A DNA stretch of 64,000 nucleotides, from positions 62,001 through 126,000 of the forward strand of contig NZ_FOXO01000007.1 of assembly GCF_900115735.1 (NCBI RefSeq), written 5' to 3'. Below the pieces are notes generated by a model that worked only from the letters and a program-made list of their open reading frames with translations, had not been told where the DNA came from and did no database searches. The translations under genes and the position numbers were made by a program. This DNA comes from Butyrivibrio proteoclasticus (GTDB taxonomy: Bacteria > Bacillota > Clostridia > Lachnospirales > Lachnospiraceae). Shown here one piece after another: positions 50,540-58,774 of the stretch (position 1 is the first letter of the stretch; each line of letters starts with the position of its first letter).

Positions 50540-52531
50540 ATGAGAATCGCAATGGCTGGTAATCCAAACAGTGGAAAAACTACCATGTACAATGCTCTCA
50601 CCGGTCGTAATGAAAAAATAGGTAACTGGGCGGGCGTTACAGTAGACAAAAAGGAGAGTCCTATTAAAAAGAGCTTCTATGATGGGGACAAGGAGCTTAT
50701 CGCTGTAGACCTTCCTGGTGCATATTCAATGTCACCATTTACATCAGAGGAGAGCATCACAAGCGGTTACGTTAAAAATGAGCATCCTGATGCAATCATA
50801 AATATTGTTGACGCTACAAACCTTAGCAGAAGCTTATTCTTCACAACACAGCTTCTTGAGCTTGGAATTCCTGTTGTAGTTGCACTTAATAAGACAGATT
50901 CCAATGATAAAAAAGGTAACAAGGTTGATGTAAAGACTTTGTCAGAAAAGCTTGGTTGCCCTGTAATAAATACAGTTGCAACATCAGAGACAGGTCTTAA
51001 GGACGTTGTTAAGGCTGCTGCAGAGCTTGAAGGAAAAGGACAGAAGGCAGCATATTCAGAAGGAAATATCGACCTTTCTAACAAGTCTGAAGTTGAAGAG
51101 GCAGACAGAAAGCGTTTCGAATTTGTAAATAAGATTGTTGCAGATGTTGAAAACCGTAAGGTTCTTACAAAAGATAAGAACATCGGCGATACAATTGATA
51201 ATATTATTACTCATCCGGTTATCGGTATCGTAGTTTTCGCTGCTATTATGTGGCTTGTATTCTACATCTCACAGACAACAGTAGGTACATGGCTTGCAGA
51301 TATTCTTGCCGGATGGATCGAAAGCTTCCAGGGATGGGTTGGAGATGCTATGGCAGATGCTAATCCACTTCTTTATGCCCTTCTTGTTGATGGTATTATC
51401 GGTGGTGTTGGTGCCGTAGTAGGTTTCCTTCCACTTGTTATGGTTATGTACTTCCTCATCGCTCTTTTAGAGGATTGCGGATATATGTCAAGAGCAACAG
51501 TAGTTCTTGATCCTATCTTCAAGAGAGTAGGTCTTTCAGGTAAGTCTGTAATTCCTATGATCATTGGTACAGGTTGTGGTATCCCTGCTATCATGGCATG
51601 CAGAACTATCAGAAATGAGAGAGAAAGACGTGCAACAGCTATGCTTGCAACTTTCATGCCATGTGGTGCTAAGCTTCCTGTTATAGCTCTTTTTGCAGGC
51701 GCATTCTTCCCTGAATCAAAATGGGTTAGCTTCATCTGCTACATGGGTGGTATCCTCCTTATCCTTTTAGGAGCTCTTCTCATCAAGGCTGTTACAGGTA
51801 TGAAGTACAGAAAGTCATTCTTTATCATTGAGCTTCCTGAGTACAAGGTTCCAAGTCTTACATTTGCACTTAAGTCAATGCTTGAAAGAGGTAAGGCTTA
51901 TATCGTTAAGGCAGGAACAGTTATCTTAGTATGTAACACAGTAGTTCAGATCATGCAGACATTTGACTTCTCATTCCAGCCTGTTGAAGAGGGAATGGAG
52001 AGCACATCAATCCTTGCAGGCGTAGCAGGACCATTTGCTTATCTTCTTGTTCCTGTAGTTGGTATCGTAAGCTGGCAGCTTGCTGCAGCAGCTATCACAG
52101 GCTTTATTGCAAAAGAGAACGTTGTAGGAACAATCGCTACAGTTTATGCTATCTCTAACCTCATTGATACAGAGGAACTTGAGCTTATCGGTGAAGGAAA
52201 TGCAGTAGCAGCAGTTATGGGAATAACAAAGGTTGCAGCACTTGCATATCTTATGTTTAACTTATATACACCACCATGTTTCGCAGCACTTGGTGCTATG
52301 AACTCTGAAATGAAATCTGCTAAGTGGCTTTGGGGTGCGATCGCTCTCCAGCTTGCAACAGGATTTACAGTTGGATTCCTTGTATACCAGATTGGTACAC
52401 TTATCACAACAGGTTCTTTTGGAACAGGCTTTGTAGGCGGACTTGTTGCAGTAGCAGTATTTGCAGCAATTATCACATATATCATCAAGAGAAATCAGAA
52501 ACAGATGGTACTTGAGTACAAACTTGGCTGA
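50540..52531 (+). CDS. feoB: FeoB ferrous iron transporter
   Basis: ATG 50540 after TCAGGAGGA encodes 663 residues. The N-terminal G domain has G1 GNPNSGKTT, G2 NWAGVTVDK, G3 DLPGAYS and G4 NKTD. The membrane part (about 230-655) includes the two Gate regions with IGTGCGIPAIMACRTIRNER and FMPCGAKLPVIALFAG. It imports Fe(II), important in anaerobic habitats. Next to FeoA and the FeoB-associated Cys-rich peptide. Confidence 0.96.
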   Translation: MRIAMAGNPNSGKTTMYNALTGRNEKIGNWAGVTVDKKESPIKKSFYDGDKELIAVDLPGAYSMSPFTSEESITSGYVKNEHPDAIINIVDATNLSRSLFFTTQLLELGIPVVVALNKTDSNDKKGNKVDVKTLSEKLGCPVINTVATSETGLKDVVKAAAELEGKGQKAAYSEGNIDLSNKSEVEEADRKRFEFVNKIVADVENRKVLTKDKNIGDTIDNIITHPVIGIVVFAAIMWLVFYISQTTVGTWLADILAGWIESFQGWVGDAMADANPLLYALLVDGIIGGVGAVVGFLPLVMVMYFLIALLEDCGYMSRATVVLDPIFKRVGLSGKSVIPMIIGTGCGIPAIMACRTIRNERERRATAMLATFMPCGAKLPVIALFAGAFFPESKWVSFICYMGGILLILLGALLIKAVTGMKYRKSFFIIELPEYKVPSLTFALKSMLERGKAYIVKAGTVILVCNTVVQIMQTFDFSFQPVEEGMESTSILAGVAGPFAYLLVPVVGIVSWQLAAAAITGFIAKENVVGTIATVYAISNLIDTEELELIGEGNAVAAVMGITKVAALAYLMFNLYTPPCFAALGAMNSEMKSAKWLWGAIALQLATGFTVGFLVYQIGTLITTGSFGTGFVGGLVAVAVFAAIITYIIKRNQKQMVLEYKLG

Positions 52532-52563
52532 TATTTAAAAGCAATTGTTAGTTAGGAGTTATC

Positions 52564-52725
52564 ATGATAGATATTTTAATCTCAATTATAATCTTACTTT
52601 GTGTTGGACTTGCTGTTTTCTATATCTATAAGGAAAAGAAAAAGGGCACACACTGCATAGGTTGTCCAATGGCGGGAAACTGCAGCAAAGCAAAAGCATG
52701 TAGCTCTTTAACAAAAAAACAATGA
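52564..52725 (+). CDS. FeoB-associated Cys-rich membrane protein
   Basis: ATG 52564 after TTAGGAG encodes 53 residues, too short for most ORF cut-offs. One membrane helix (about 3-21, DILISIIILLCVGLAVFYIY) is followed by a basic turn and a Cys-rich tail HCIGCPMAGNCSKAKACSS with four cysteines. This is the small protein that accompanies FeoB in Firmicutes, thought to help iron handling at the inner face. Thirty-two bases separate it from feoB. Confidence 0.88.
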   Translation: MIDILISIIILLCVGLAVFYIYKEKKKGTHCIGCPMAGNCSKAKACSSLTKKQ

Positions 52726-52795
52726 TCAGATGTCTAGTGTCTTGTCAGGCAGATAAGGCACTAGATTTGTATTAGAATCTGTTGGAGGTAACAGT

Positions 52796-53161
52796 TTGAA
52801 CGTTTCCAATATAATAATTATTCTGGTTATTTCTGTGATCCTTTTCTTTGCTGTCAGAGGTACGATCCAGCACATGAAGGGAGAGGGATCATGCTGTGGA
52901 GGCCCCAAAGAAAAAGCTCCCAAAAAGAAAATTCCCGGAAAACCTTTGTCCAAACTTAAAGTGACGATAGAGGGCATGCACTGTGATAACTGTAAGAACA
53001 GGGTTGAAAGAAAACTTGATGAGCTGGACGGGGTAGTGGCAAAAGTTAAGTTATCCCAAAAGGCGGCGTATGTTTCTTTATATAAGGAGATTCCTGAAAG
53101 CCTTATTTGTGACACCATAACTAAGGCTGGCTATGAAGTTATAAGTGTGGAGGCACTATAA
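52796..53161 (+). CDS. Membrane-anchored heavy-metal-associated (HMA) domain protein
   Basis: The start is TTG 52796, 7 bases after TTGGAGG; no ATG fits. The 121-residue product has an N-terminal membrane helix (about 4-20), a short CCGG motif, a Lys/Pro linker (PKEKAPKKKIPGKPLSKL) and an HMA domain with GMHCDNC near residue 60 and the usual CTIT-like end GYEVISV. Such domains bind Cu(I) or similar soft metals for a pump; here it is within the iron operon, so it may serve metal homeostasis broadly. The Fur-like gene follows 17 bases later. Confidence 0.85.
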   Translation: MNVSNIIIILVISVILFFAVRGTIQHMKGEGSCCGGPKEKAPKKKIPGKPLSKLKVTIEGMHCDNCKNRVERKLDELDGVVAKVKLSQKAAYVSLYKEIPESLICDTITKAGYEVISVEAL

Positions 53162-53178
53162 GGAGGGGGAGCAGTAGT

Positions 53179-53427
53179 ATGAGCAGTGAACAGGTTATAG
53201 ACAGACTTAAACAAAACGGATGCCGTATTACCAAGCAGAGAAAACTGATAGTTGATGTTATTATGGGAAATGACCATTCTTCCTGTAAAGATATATATTA
53301 TAAGGTCATGGCAAAGGACAACAGCGTAGGAATGGCTACTGTCTACAGAATGATCCGGGTACTTGAAGATATTGGAGTGATAAACAGGATCGATATGATC
53401 GAGATCAATAATGAAAACAGAGGATAA
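53179..53427 (+). CDS. Short Fur-like protein, DNA-binding domain only
   Basis: ATG 53179 follows GGAGGGGGAG within normal range. The 82 residues (VIDRLKQNGCRITKQRKLIV, DHSSCKDIYYKVMAKD, MATVYRMIRVLEDIGVINRI) are the Fur winged helix. The protein stops where the metal-binding and dimerisation domain (with HxH and CxxC) would begin; ordinary Fur has 130-150 residues. The stop lies just before a terminator, so this looks like a settled short form and not a recent break. It may act as an unmetallated DNA binder or compete with full-length Fur. Confidence 0.8.
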   Translation: MSSEQVIDRLKQNGCRITKQRKLIVDVIMGNDHSSCKDIYYKVMAKDNSVGMATVYRMIRVLEDIGVINRIDMIEINNENRG

Positions 53428-53456
53428 CAGGTATTTTGCCTGTTATTCTTTTTTTG
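53413..53456 (+). terminator. Terminator of the feo operon
   Basis: ATAACAGGT and GCCTGTTAT form a stem with a short loop, followed by TCTTTTTTT. The T-tract also serves as spacer of the next promoter. Confidence 0.82.
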
Positions 53457-53464
53457 GTTATAAT
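53436..53464 (+). promoter_or_regulatory. Promoter giving a probably leaderless mRNA
   Basis: TTGCCT (53436-53441), a 17-base spacer and TATAAT (53459-53464) predict transcription start at 53471-53472, coinciding with ATG 53472 of the pseudouridine synthase gene. No ribosome binding site is present before that ATG. Confidence 0.55.
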
Positions 53465-53471
53465 GCTACGT

Positions 53472-54389
53472 ATGAATAACAGCTATAGAGAAATCAGATT
53501 TAAATTAAAAATAGAAGATGGAGTTATGAGAGCGGGCGATATAATGCGTGAAAGATTAAAGCTCTCAAGCAGGGAAGTAACGAGGTGCAAACTCTTTGAA
53601 GACGGCGTTATGTGTGAAGGAAAGGCTGTAAGGATCATTGATGAAATAAAGCCGGGACAGGAGCTTGTAGTCAGGATCTATGAAGATACAGACAATGCTT
53701 CAGAAATTGTTCCAAGTGATGATCCAATAGATATAGTCTATGAAGATGAAGATATTGTTGTAGTCAATAAGCAGGGGAATGTGGTTGTTCATCCCTCATA
53801 CTGCCACTTTACGGATTCACTGAGCAATGCACTAATGGGGTATTACAACAGAACCGGTCAGAATCACGTTATAAGAGTGATTGGCCGACTTGACAGGGAA
53901 ACATCGGGACTTATTATTTTTGCCAAGAACAGATACAGCGCAGCGCTTCTTTCTGAACAGTGCCTTGATATGTCCAGGAGAAAAGAGTACCTTGCTCTTT
54001 GCGATGGAGTTTTTTCTGAAAAGCAAGGAACCATAGACGCTCCAATATGGGAAAATCCCAAGGAGAAAATGGTCAGGGAAGTAAGAGATGACGGGAAAAG
54101 AGCTGTCACTCATTACAAGGTTGAAAAACAGTTTGACGATTTTGCTCTTGTGAGACTTAAACTCGATACGGGAAGAACACATCAGATAAGAGTACACATG
54201 TCTTATATTGGACATCCATTACTGGGAGACAGCCTCTACGGAAAAGAAATAGCTGATAATCATGGAATGGAGAGAGCGGCTCTTCATGCATGTGAACTTT
54301 TATTCTTACAGCCGATTTCAGGACAGGAGCTGCGTTTTTTGGCACCGATGCCTGATGATATGAAAATGGTAATAAAAAATGAAGAGTGA
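53472..54389 (+). CDS. RluD-family pseudouridine synthase
   Basis: The best start is ATG 53472 (ATG 53463 overlaps the -10 box). The 305-residue protein has an N-terminal S4-like RNA-binding part (about 20-75: MRERLKLSSREVTRCKLFED) and the catalytic domain with RLDRETSGLIIFAKN (catalytic Asp), then DTGRTHQIRVHMSYIGHPLLGDSLYG. This is the RluA/RluD group acting on 23S rRNA or tRNA. No ribosome binding site precedes the start, fitting a leaderless message. Confidence 0.92.
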   Translation: MNNSYREIRFKLKIEDGVMRAGDIMRERLKLSSREVTRCKLFEDGVMCEGKAVRIIDEIKPGQELVVRIYEDTDNASEIVPSDDPIDIVYEDEDIVVVNKQGNVVVHPSYCHFTDSLSNALMGYYNRTGQNHVIRVIGRLDRETSGLIIFAKNRYSAALLSEQCLDMSRRKEYLALCDGVFSEKQGTIDAPIWENPKEKMVREVRDDGKRAVTHYKVEKQFDDFALVRLKLDTGRTHQIRVHMSYIGHPLLGDSLYGKEIADNHGMERAALHACELLFLQPISGQELRFLAPMPDDMKMVIKNEE

Positions 54390-54420
54390 CCTTTATGATC
54401 ATTCTTCATTTTTTTATTTT
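54378..54420 (+). terminator. Convergent terminator between rluD-like gene and dinB
   Basis: AATGAAGA and TCTTCATT (with a few internal mismatches) form a stem with A5 before and T7 after, so it can stop transcription from both sides. Confidence 0.75.
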
Positions 54421-55715
54421 AATCCTTTTTTGATTATGTCTTTGCCATATGCAGAAGTGAGCTTCTGTGTCATGGCATCAAGTTTTTTTCGTTTTTCTTC
54501 TGATATGGAAGACTCTTTTACCGATTCAGAAGTCAGTGGCATGATGTCCTCGAAGAGATTGAGCTGATGGAAACTTCCATCATCCATTTTGCTGACACCA
54601 ACTCCTACAAGTCTTATTACCTCACCTTTTATGAAAAGGCCGTTATCACCAAGAAGAAGTTTATCAGCAAGTTCTTTTGCATGTTTAAGGATCTTATCAG
54701 CATCATTTATGGAGCTTTCAAGTCCCATCTGGCAGGAATGTCTTTTAAAATTCCCTGTTTTTACGCTCACTGTGACAGTTTTCCCGTAAACATTATCTCT
54801 TTTCAGTCTCCTTGAAACGCTTTCGGAGAGCCATTTAAGGATGCCTCCTATATCTTTGTCATAGTTATCGGCATTTAGGTCATAGGACAGAGTGGTCTCA
54901 TTGGAATAGCTCTTGGCATCGTCATATTCGTCAGAAACATTGCTGCTTCCGATTCCGTTGGCACTTGCGTAAATGTATTTACCGCCGTTTTCACCAAGGA
55001 TACTGCACAAAAAAGTCAGTTCGCTGTTTGCAGCATCTCCAATAGTTCTGATGCCTATGCTCTCAAGCCTTTCTGCAGTGGCCTTGCCACAGCCAAAGAG
55101 GTCTCTTATAGGAAGCGGCCACATTTTGGATGGGACTTCATCAGGAAAAAGAGTGTGTACTCTGTCAGGCTTTTGAAAATCACTGGCCATTTTGGCGAGA
55201 AGTTTATTATTGGAAATACCGACGTTGACAGTAAATCCAAGGCTGGTTTTTACTTCGTCCTTTATGGCATAGGCAATTGACAGTGGAAAGGGATGCTCAC
55301 TAGTCTCTAAATGCCTGTAAAGATTCCTTGTACCTGAAAAATCAACATATGCCTCGTCTACAGAAACCTGTTCCACAAGCGGAGAATACTTTTTCAAAAT
55401 GTCGATGAAAGCGTGAGAGTAGCGCCTATAGGTGGCAAAGTCTGAAGGAACCATGACGAGTTTAGGACATTTCTGAAGCGCTTTTATTACTGGCTCACCT
55501 GTGACAATTCCATACTTTTTGGCAGGGATTGATTTGGCAGTAATGATGCCATGCCTTGAATTGACATCGCCTCCAACAGCAGAGGGAATTGTCCTAAGAT
55601 CGATGCTTCCTGGTTCTTCCTCAAGCTTTTTTAAAGCTGACCATGAAAGAAAAGCAGAGTTGACGTCTATGTGAAATATTATTTTTTCATTTTCGGATTG
55701 ATTAAACTCATTCAT
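54414..55715 (-). CDS. dinB: DNA polymerase IV (Y family)
   Basis: The minus-strand gene encodes 433 residues. The catalytic acids are in FHIDVNSAFLSW and SVDEAYVDFSG; YGIVTGEP and SNNKLLAKMASDFQKPD are typical of the fingers and thumb, and the little-finger domain follows (about 240-350). It copies past damaged bases. The last 60 residues are a linker and a tail (VKESSISEEKRKKLDAMTQK) where a clamp-binding motif would be expected. Upstream is a perfect LexA box within the promoter, so it is SOS-regulated. ATG 55715 has no ribosome binding site and lies at the predicted start point. Confidence 0.94.
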   Translation of the reverse strand: MNEFNQSENEKIIFHIDVNSAFLSWSALKKLEEEPGSIDLRTIPSAVGGDVNSRHGIITAKSIPAKKYGIVTGEPVIKALQKCPKLVMVPSDFATYRRYSHAFIDILKKYSPLVEQVSVDEAYVDFSGTRNLYRHLETSEHPFPLSIAYAIKDEVKTSLGFTVNVGISNNKLLAKMASDFQKPDRVHTLFPDEVPSKMWPLPIRDLFGCGKATAERLESIGIRTIGDAANSELTFLCSILGENGGKYIYASANGIGSSNVSDEYDDAKSYSNETTLSYDLNADNYDKDIGGILKWLSESVSRRLKRDNVYGKTVTVSVKTGNFKRHSCQMGLESSINDADKILKHAKELADKLLLGDNGLFIKGEVIRLVGVGVSKMDDGSFHQLNLFEDIMPLTSESVKESSISEEKRKKLDAMTQKLTSAYGKDIIKKGLK

Positions 55716-55750
55716 AACAATATAATACGCCGAACAAAAGTTCGACGCAA
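55715..55750 (-). promoter_or_regulatory. dinB promoter with LexA (SOS) box
   Basis: Reading the minus strand: TTGCGT (55750-55745), a 17-base spacer and TATTAT (55727-55722). The spacer contains CGAACTTTTGTTCG (55744-55731), an exact CGAAC-N4-GTTCG box as bound by Gram-positive LexA. Transcription is predicted to start at 55715, the A of the dinB ATG, so the message is leaderless. Confidence 0.85.
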
Positions 55751-55778
55751 TGATTCTTTTGTATGTTTTTATTAGTCA

Positions 55779-56702
55779 TCATTCCCAGATATTTGTGGGC
55801 TTCTTTTTGCTTTTTACGCCCCACACAACAACAAGTATTGCGCATATGACGTTTACGGATACTGCAACTATTGTTTCTTCAACACCAAACTCAACACTGT
55901 AGAAAAAACTGTCTGTTGCTGTTGATGCATCTAGTTTGAATAATGAAAACCTGGATACAAGGCCACTGTTTGGAAGTCCAAAAACAATACTCTGCGTATA
56001 GTTCCATGCTGCATGGGCTGCCATTGGCATCCATAAGCTGTCACAATAATAGACCATTACTGAATAACATATACCTACAGTAACTATGGAAACAATAGCT
56101 AAAGTGCTGACGCCTGGATTAGCAATGTGCAAAAAGCCAAAAAACATAGCGTTTACGATAATTGCTACAGCTGGGTGGCGGTAACCTCTTCGTATTCTCT
56201 GATAGAGAAATCCTCTGCATAAAAGTTCTTCTGCTGATGACTGTATAAATACTGCTATGAAAATGCCCAAAAGTGCAAAGAAATTGGCTCCTGAGAAATA
56301 GAGATAAATATCTTTGTGTAAGACAGCAAGAAGAATGCAGAAACCATTCATGACAAAACCGATCAAAAGGCCAATTCCGAGGTGTTTTAATGTATTTCCC
56401 TTACATTTTTTCCAGACTGCTCCGAATATTGGTCTGTTTGAAGGAATAAGACACCACAGAAAAATAACTATCCAAATGCCAATAAAACTGGCGTACATAG
56501 CAAGAAAAGCGACATAATCATAATTGGTATCATTGATTATCATTGATGCAGGATAATTGATAATAAGACTTCCTACTATATTGCCTAAAACTATAAGAAA
56601 ATATGCAAGAATGAAAGGAATAAGAATGAAATCATTCAATTTGAAGTTGTCTGTGTGATAGCTTTTGATAAAACTAATAAGTTTGTTTTCTTTTTTCTCC
56701 AT
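55779..56702 (-). CDS. CPBP-family intramembrane metalloprotease
   Basis: The start is ATG 56702, preceded on the minus strand by GAGGAGA; the frame is open further but without support. The 307-residue protein has about eight membrane helices and the CPBP motifs SSAEELLCRGFLYQRIRRGY (EExxxR), AMFFGFLHIANP (second His) and HAAWNYTQS. Relatives are Rce1/CAAX-type proteases; bacterial members are often linked to bacteriocin immunity or peptide processing. No bacteriocin gene is adjacent. The substrate is unknown. Confidence 0.87.
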   Translation of the reverse strand: MEKKENKLISFIKSYHTDNFKLNDFILIPFILAYFLIVLGNIVGSLIINYPASMIINDTNYDYVAFLAMYASFIGIWIVIFLWCLIPSNRPIFGAVWKKCKGNTLKHLGIGLLIGFVMNGFCILLAVLHKDIYLYFSGANFFALLGIFIAVFIQSSAEELLCRGFLYQRIRRGYRHPAVAIIVNAMFFGFLHIANPGVSTLAIVSIVTVGICYSVMVYYCDSLWMPMAAHAAWNYTQSIVFGLPNSGLVSRFSLFKLDASTATDSFFYSVEFGVEETIVAVSVNVICAILVVVWGVKSKKKPTNIWE

Positions 56703-56800
56703 ATAAATTTTCTCCTCATAAAAAATGTTACTACTTAAAATTATCGTATATTTGTTATGCATTAGCAAATGATTTATAATATTTGTGAAGGGGAGAAAAT

Positions 56801-57568
56801 ATGGTAAAGAAAGTAATAAGAATTGTTGCACTAATTATCTGTCTGGTCATAATTGTCTATGAAGGAGTGATGATCTATGTTGATCAGAAGGAGTATCAGG
56901 TTGCTTCTGATGAATACGACGAGATAAGAAGTGTGGCTGTCGATTATATTCCGGAAGATGAAGCGGAGATAGTCGATTATCCTGTGCTTAATATCAACTT
57001 TGGTAAGCTTGAAGAGATAAATCCTGACGTCACTGCCTGGATTTATTTTCCATGTCTTGAAATAAGTTATCCTGTGGTAAAAGAGTCTGAGGTTGATGAA
57101 TATCTTTATAAGACCTTTGAACTTGAAAAAAATAAGGCAGGATGTATTTTTGAGGACGTTATGAGTGATGCGGGATTTAACGGGTATCATGACATTGTAT
57201 TTGGTCATAATATGAAAGATAAATCCATGTTTGGCAGGTTAAAAGACCTTTATCAAAAGGGAAATGAATCCCTTCTTGAGGATAATCCATATATTTACAT
57301 ATATACTAAGGACCACGTATATCAGTACAGAGTATTTGCTTATTACATCACTAAAGTTGGAAGCGGTGCTTATTCAGTAGTTTCAAATCTTGATGAGTAT
57401 AAAGATTTTATTTCTTTTATCCAGACTCATTCAGCATATAAGATTCCTTCAGACCTTGACCTTGAAAGCGGGAACAGTATTCTCACACTTTCTACCTGCA
57501 GTGGAAGGGCAGGAGGCAGTCAGAGGTTTGTGGTTCACTCATTAAAAGTGAATGCATGGGAAAAATAA
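56801..57568 (+). CDS. Class B sortase
   Basis: ATG 56801 after AAGGGGAG encodes 255 residues. An N-terminal membrane anchor (about 5-27) precedes the sortase barrel. Catalytic residues are His in DIVFGHNMKDKSMFG, Cys in LTLSTCSGRAGG and Arg in SQRFVVHS, and the extra N-terminal helix of class B is present. Sortases join surface proteins with a C-terminal sorting motif to the cell wall; no substrate gene is adjacent. Divergent from the CPBP gene. Confidence 0.9.
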   Translation: MVKKVIRIVALIICLVIIVYEGVMIYVDQKEYQVASDEYDEIRSVAVDYIPEDEAEIVDYPVLNINFGKLEEINPDVTAWIYFPCLEISYPVVKESEVDEYLYKTFELEKNKAGCIFEDVMSDAGFNGYHDIVFGHNMKDKSMFGRLKDLYQKGNESLLEDNPYIYIYTKDHVYQYRVFAYYITKVGSGAYSVVSNLDEYKDFISFIQTHSAYKIPSDLDLESGNSILTLSTCSGRAGGSQRFVVHSLKVNAWEK

Positions 57569-57701
57569 TTTCATTTCTTAATAAAAACTTTGAATATTTA
57601 TTATTGATTTAGAAAAATGTTATCTGTTATTCATTGAATGAACTATGGCGTTAAGGTACCATGGTATTAGGAATAAGTATTAAATTCACAGGAGTGTGTT
57701 T

Positions 57702-58259
57702 ATGAGAAAAATAAAAAAATATATTGCTTTGGTGGTGGCTGGTGTTTTGGCCTGTACGTTTGTTGCCTGCGGAGCTGTTAAAGAAGGGGCAATCGATGAT
57801 CAGGCTGCAACCAGAGGAATCCACGAAGGTGAAGGTGAAATTTATATTGATGATGAAGCAATTGCTCTTGCAGGATCTGCTGCATCAAGTCAGGCGGCAT
57901 TGGATGCCTGTACTGCAGTATTTAATCTCATGAATCAGCAGAGAGCAGCACAGGGACTTGCAGCACTTGTTTGGAGCGATGCTCTTACAGATGCAGCTCA
58001 GGTTCGTGCCAATGAGATTACAACTTCTTTTTCACATACAAGACCTGATGGTTCAGCATTCTGGACAGTTAACAGTAACGTTCAGTATGGTGAGAATCTT
58101 GCAAAGCTCTATCAGTCAGCAGATAGTGTTTACGCAGCATGGATGAATTCACCAACCCATGCCGCAAACATTATGGACAGCGGATACAAAACAGTCGGTA
58201 TTGCCATTTGCCAGACAGGCGACGGCAGCTGGTACTGGGCACAAGAATTTGGCTATTAA
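57702..58259 (+). CDS. CAP/SCP-domain (PR-1-like) lipoprotein
   Basis: ATG 57702 follows CAGGAGTG; GTG 57696 is less likely. The 185-residue protein has a lipoprotein signal (VLACTFVACGAVKE) and a CAP domain (about 70-185): LNMMNQQRAAQGL-like LMNQQRAAQGLAALVWSD, ITTSFSHTRPDGSAFWTV, YGENLA and MNSPTHAANIMDSGYKTVGI. The cavity residues His and Glu are kept. Related to YkwD of Bacillus; function outside the cell is poorly known. It may be attached near the sortase gene by chance. Confidence 0.9.
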   Translation: MRKIKKYIALVVAGVLACTFVACGAVKEGAIDDQAATRGIHEGEGEIYIDDEAIALAGSAASSQAALDACTAVFNLMNQQRAAQGLAALVWSDALTDAAQVRANEITTSFSHTRPDGSAFWTVNSNVQYGENLAKLYQSADSVYAAWMNSPTHAANIMDSGYKTVGIAICQTGDGSWYWAQEFGY

Positions 58260-58283
58260 TGAGCCATGCATAACTAGAAAAAT

Positions 58284-58330
58284 TAGAGTTGTTGGGAGCT
58301 TGCTCACATACAACTCTATATTTTTATAGT
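58284..58330 (+). terminator. Terminator of the CAP-domain gene
   Basis: TAGAGTTGT (58284-58292) and ACAACTCTA (58310-58318) pair, followed by TATTTTTATAG. Confidence 0.82.
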
Positions 58331-58336
58331 TATATA

Positions 58337-58463
58337 CGGCGAAGCCGCTCCAGCGAGGAACTAAAGTTCCGAGCGGGAGGCATGGCGGAGTGAATGCCAT
58401 TAGGAAGTAGCACGGTAGTGCGGATTCCGAATGGTGTTTAGGATTACGAAAGCGAAGTAATCC
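58337..58463. repeat. String of five consecutive hairpins
   Basis: CGGC/GCCG (58337-58347), GCTC-GGAAC/GTTCC-GAGC (58347-58374), GGCAT/ATGCC (58379-58398), CCATTaGGAA.../...TTCCgAATGG around GCAC/GTGC (58397-58435), and GGATTAC/GTAATCC (58441-58463) follow one another with almost no unpaired base. No ORF or U-tract. It looks like a composite palindromic (BIME/REP-like) element. Confidence 0.6.
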
Positions 58464-58531
58464 GTACTTAATATCCGTATATTGAAAGACGTAAATGTGA
58501 TACAATTATCTCATGAGGGAGGTACACTATT

Positions 58532-58702
58532 ATGTTTGGAAAATCATCAAAAGACATCTATGTAAACAAAGAGACAACTCCGATTTCAGTATCAGGAGCC
58601 AACGACAATCCTTACATGCAGGAGATGCTTAGAAATGAAGAAAAGCGTCGTGTAAAACATGGGGATGATATTTACTACAGACAAAACGGATACATAAAAT
58701 AA
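58532..58702 (+). CDS. Small hypothetical protein, 56 aa
   Basis: ATG 58532 lies 10 bases after TGAGGGAGG. The product MFGKSSKDIYVNKETTPISV... is polar, has an Asn/Gly-rich middle and a basic-charged helix (LRNEEKRRVKHGDDIYYRQNGYIK). No membrane segment or Cys. A strong terminator follows within 20 bases, which supports real expression. Family unknown. Confidence 0.6.
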   Translation: MFGKSSKDIYVNKETTPISVSGANDNPYMQEMLRNEEKRRVKHGDDIYYRQNGYIK

Positions 58703-58716
58703 CTTATTACAAAGAA

Positions 58717-58770
58717 AAAGGGCGCTGCGAGGATGATGTTCATCCAGGCAGCCGCCCTTCATTTTTTACT
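58717..58770. terminator. Convergent terminator between the 56-aa gene and pyrI
   Basis: AAGGGCG-CTGC and GCAG-CGCCCTT form the stem with an inner GGATGA/TCATCC hairpin; A-rich before and T-rich after, so usable from both strands. Confidence 0.85.
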
Positions 58771-58774
58771 CTCT

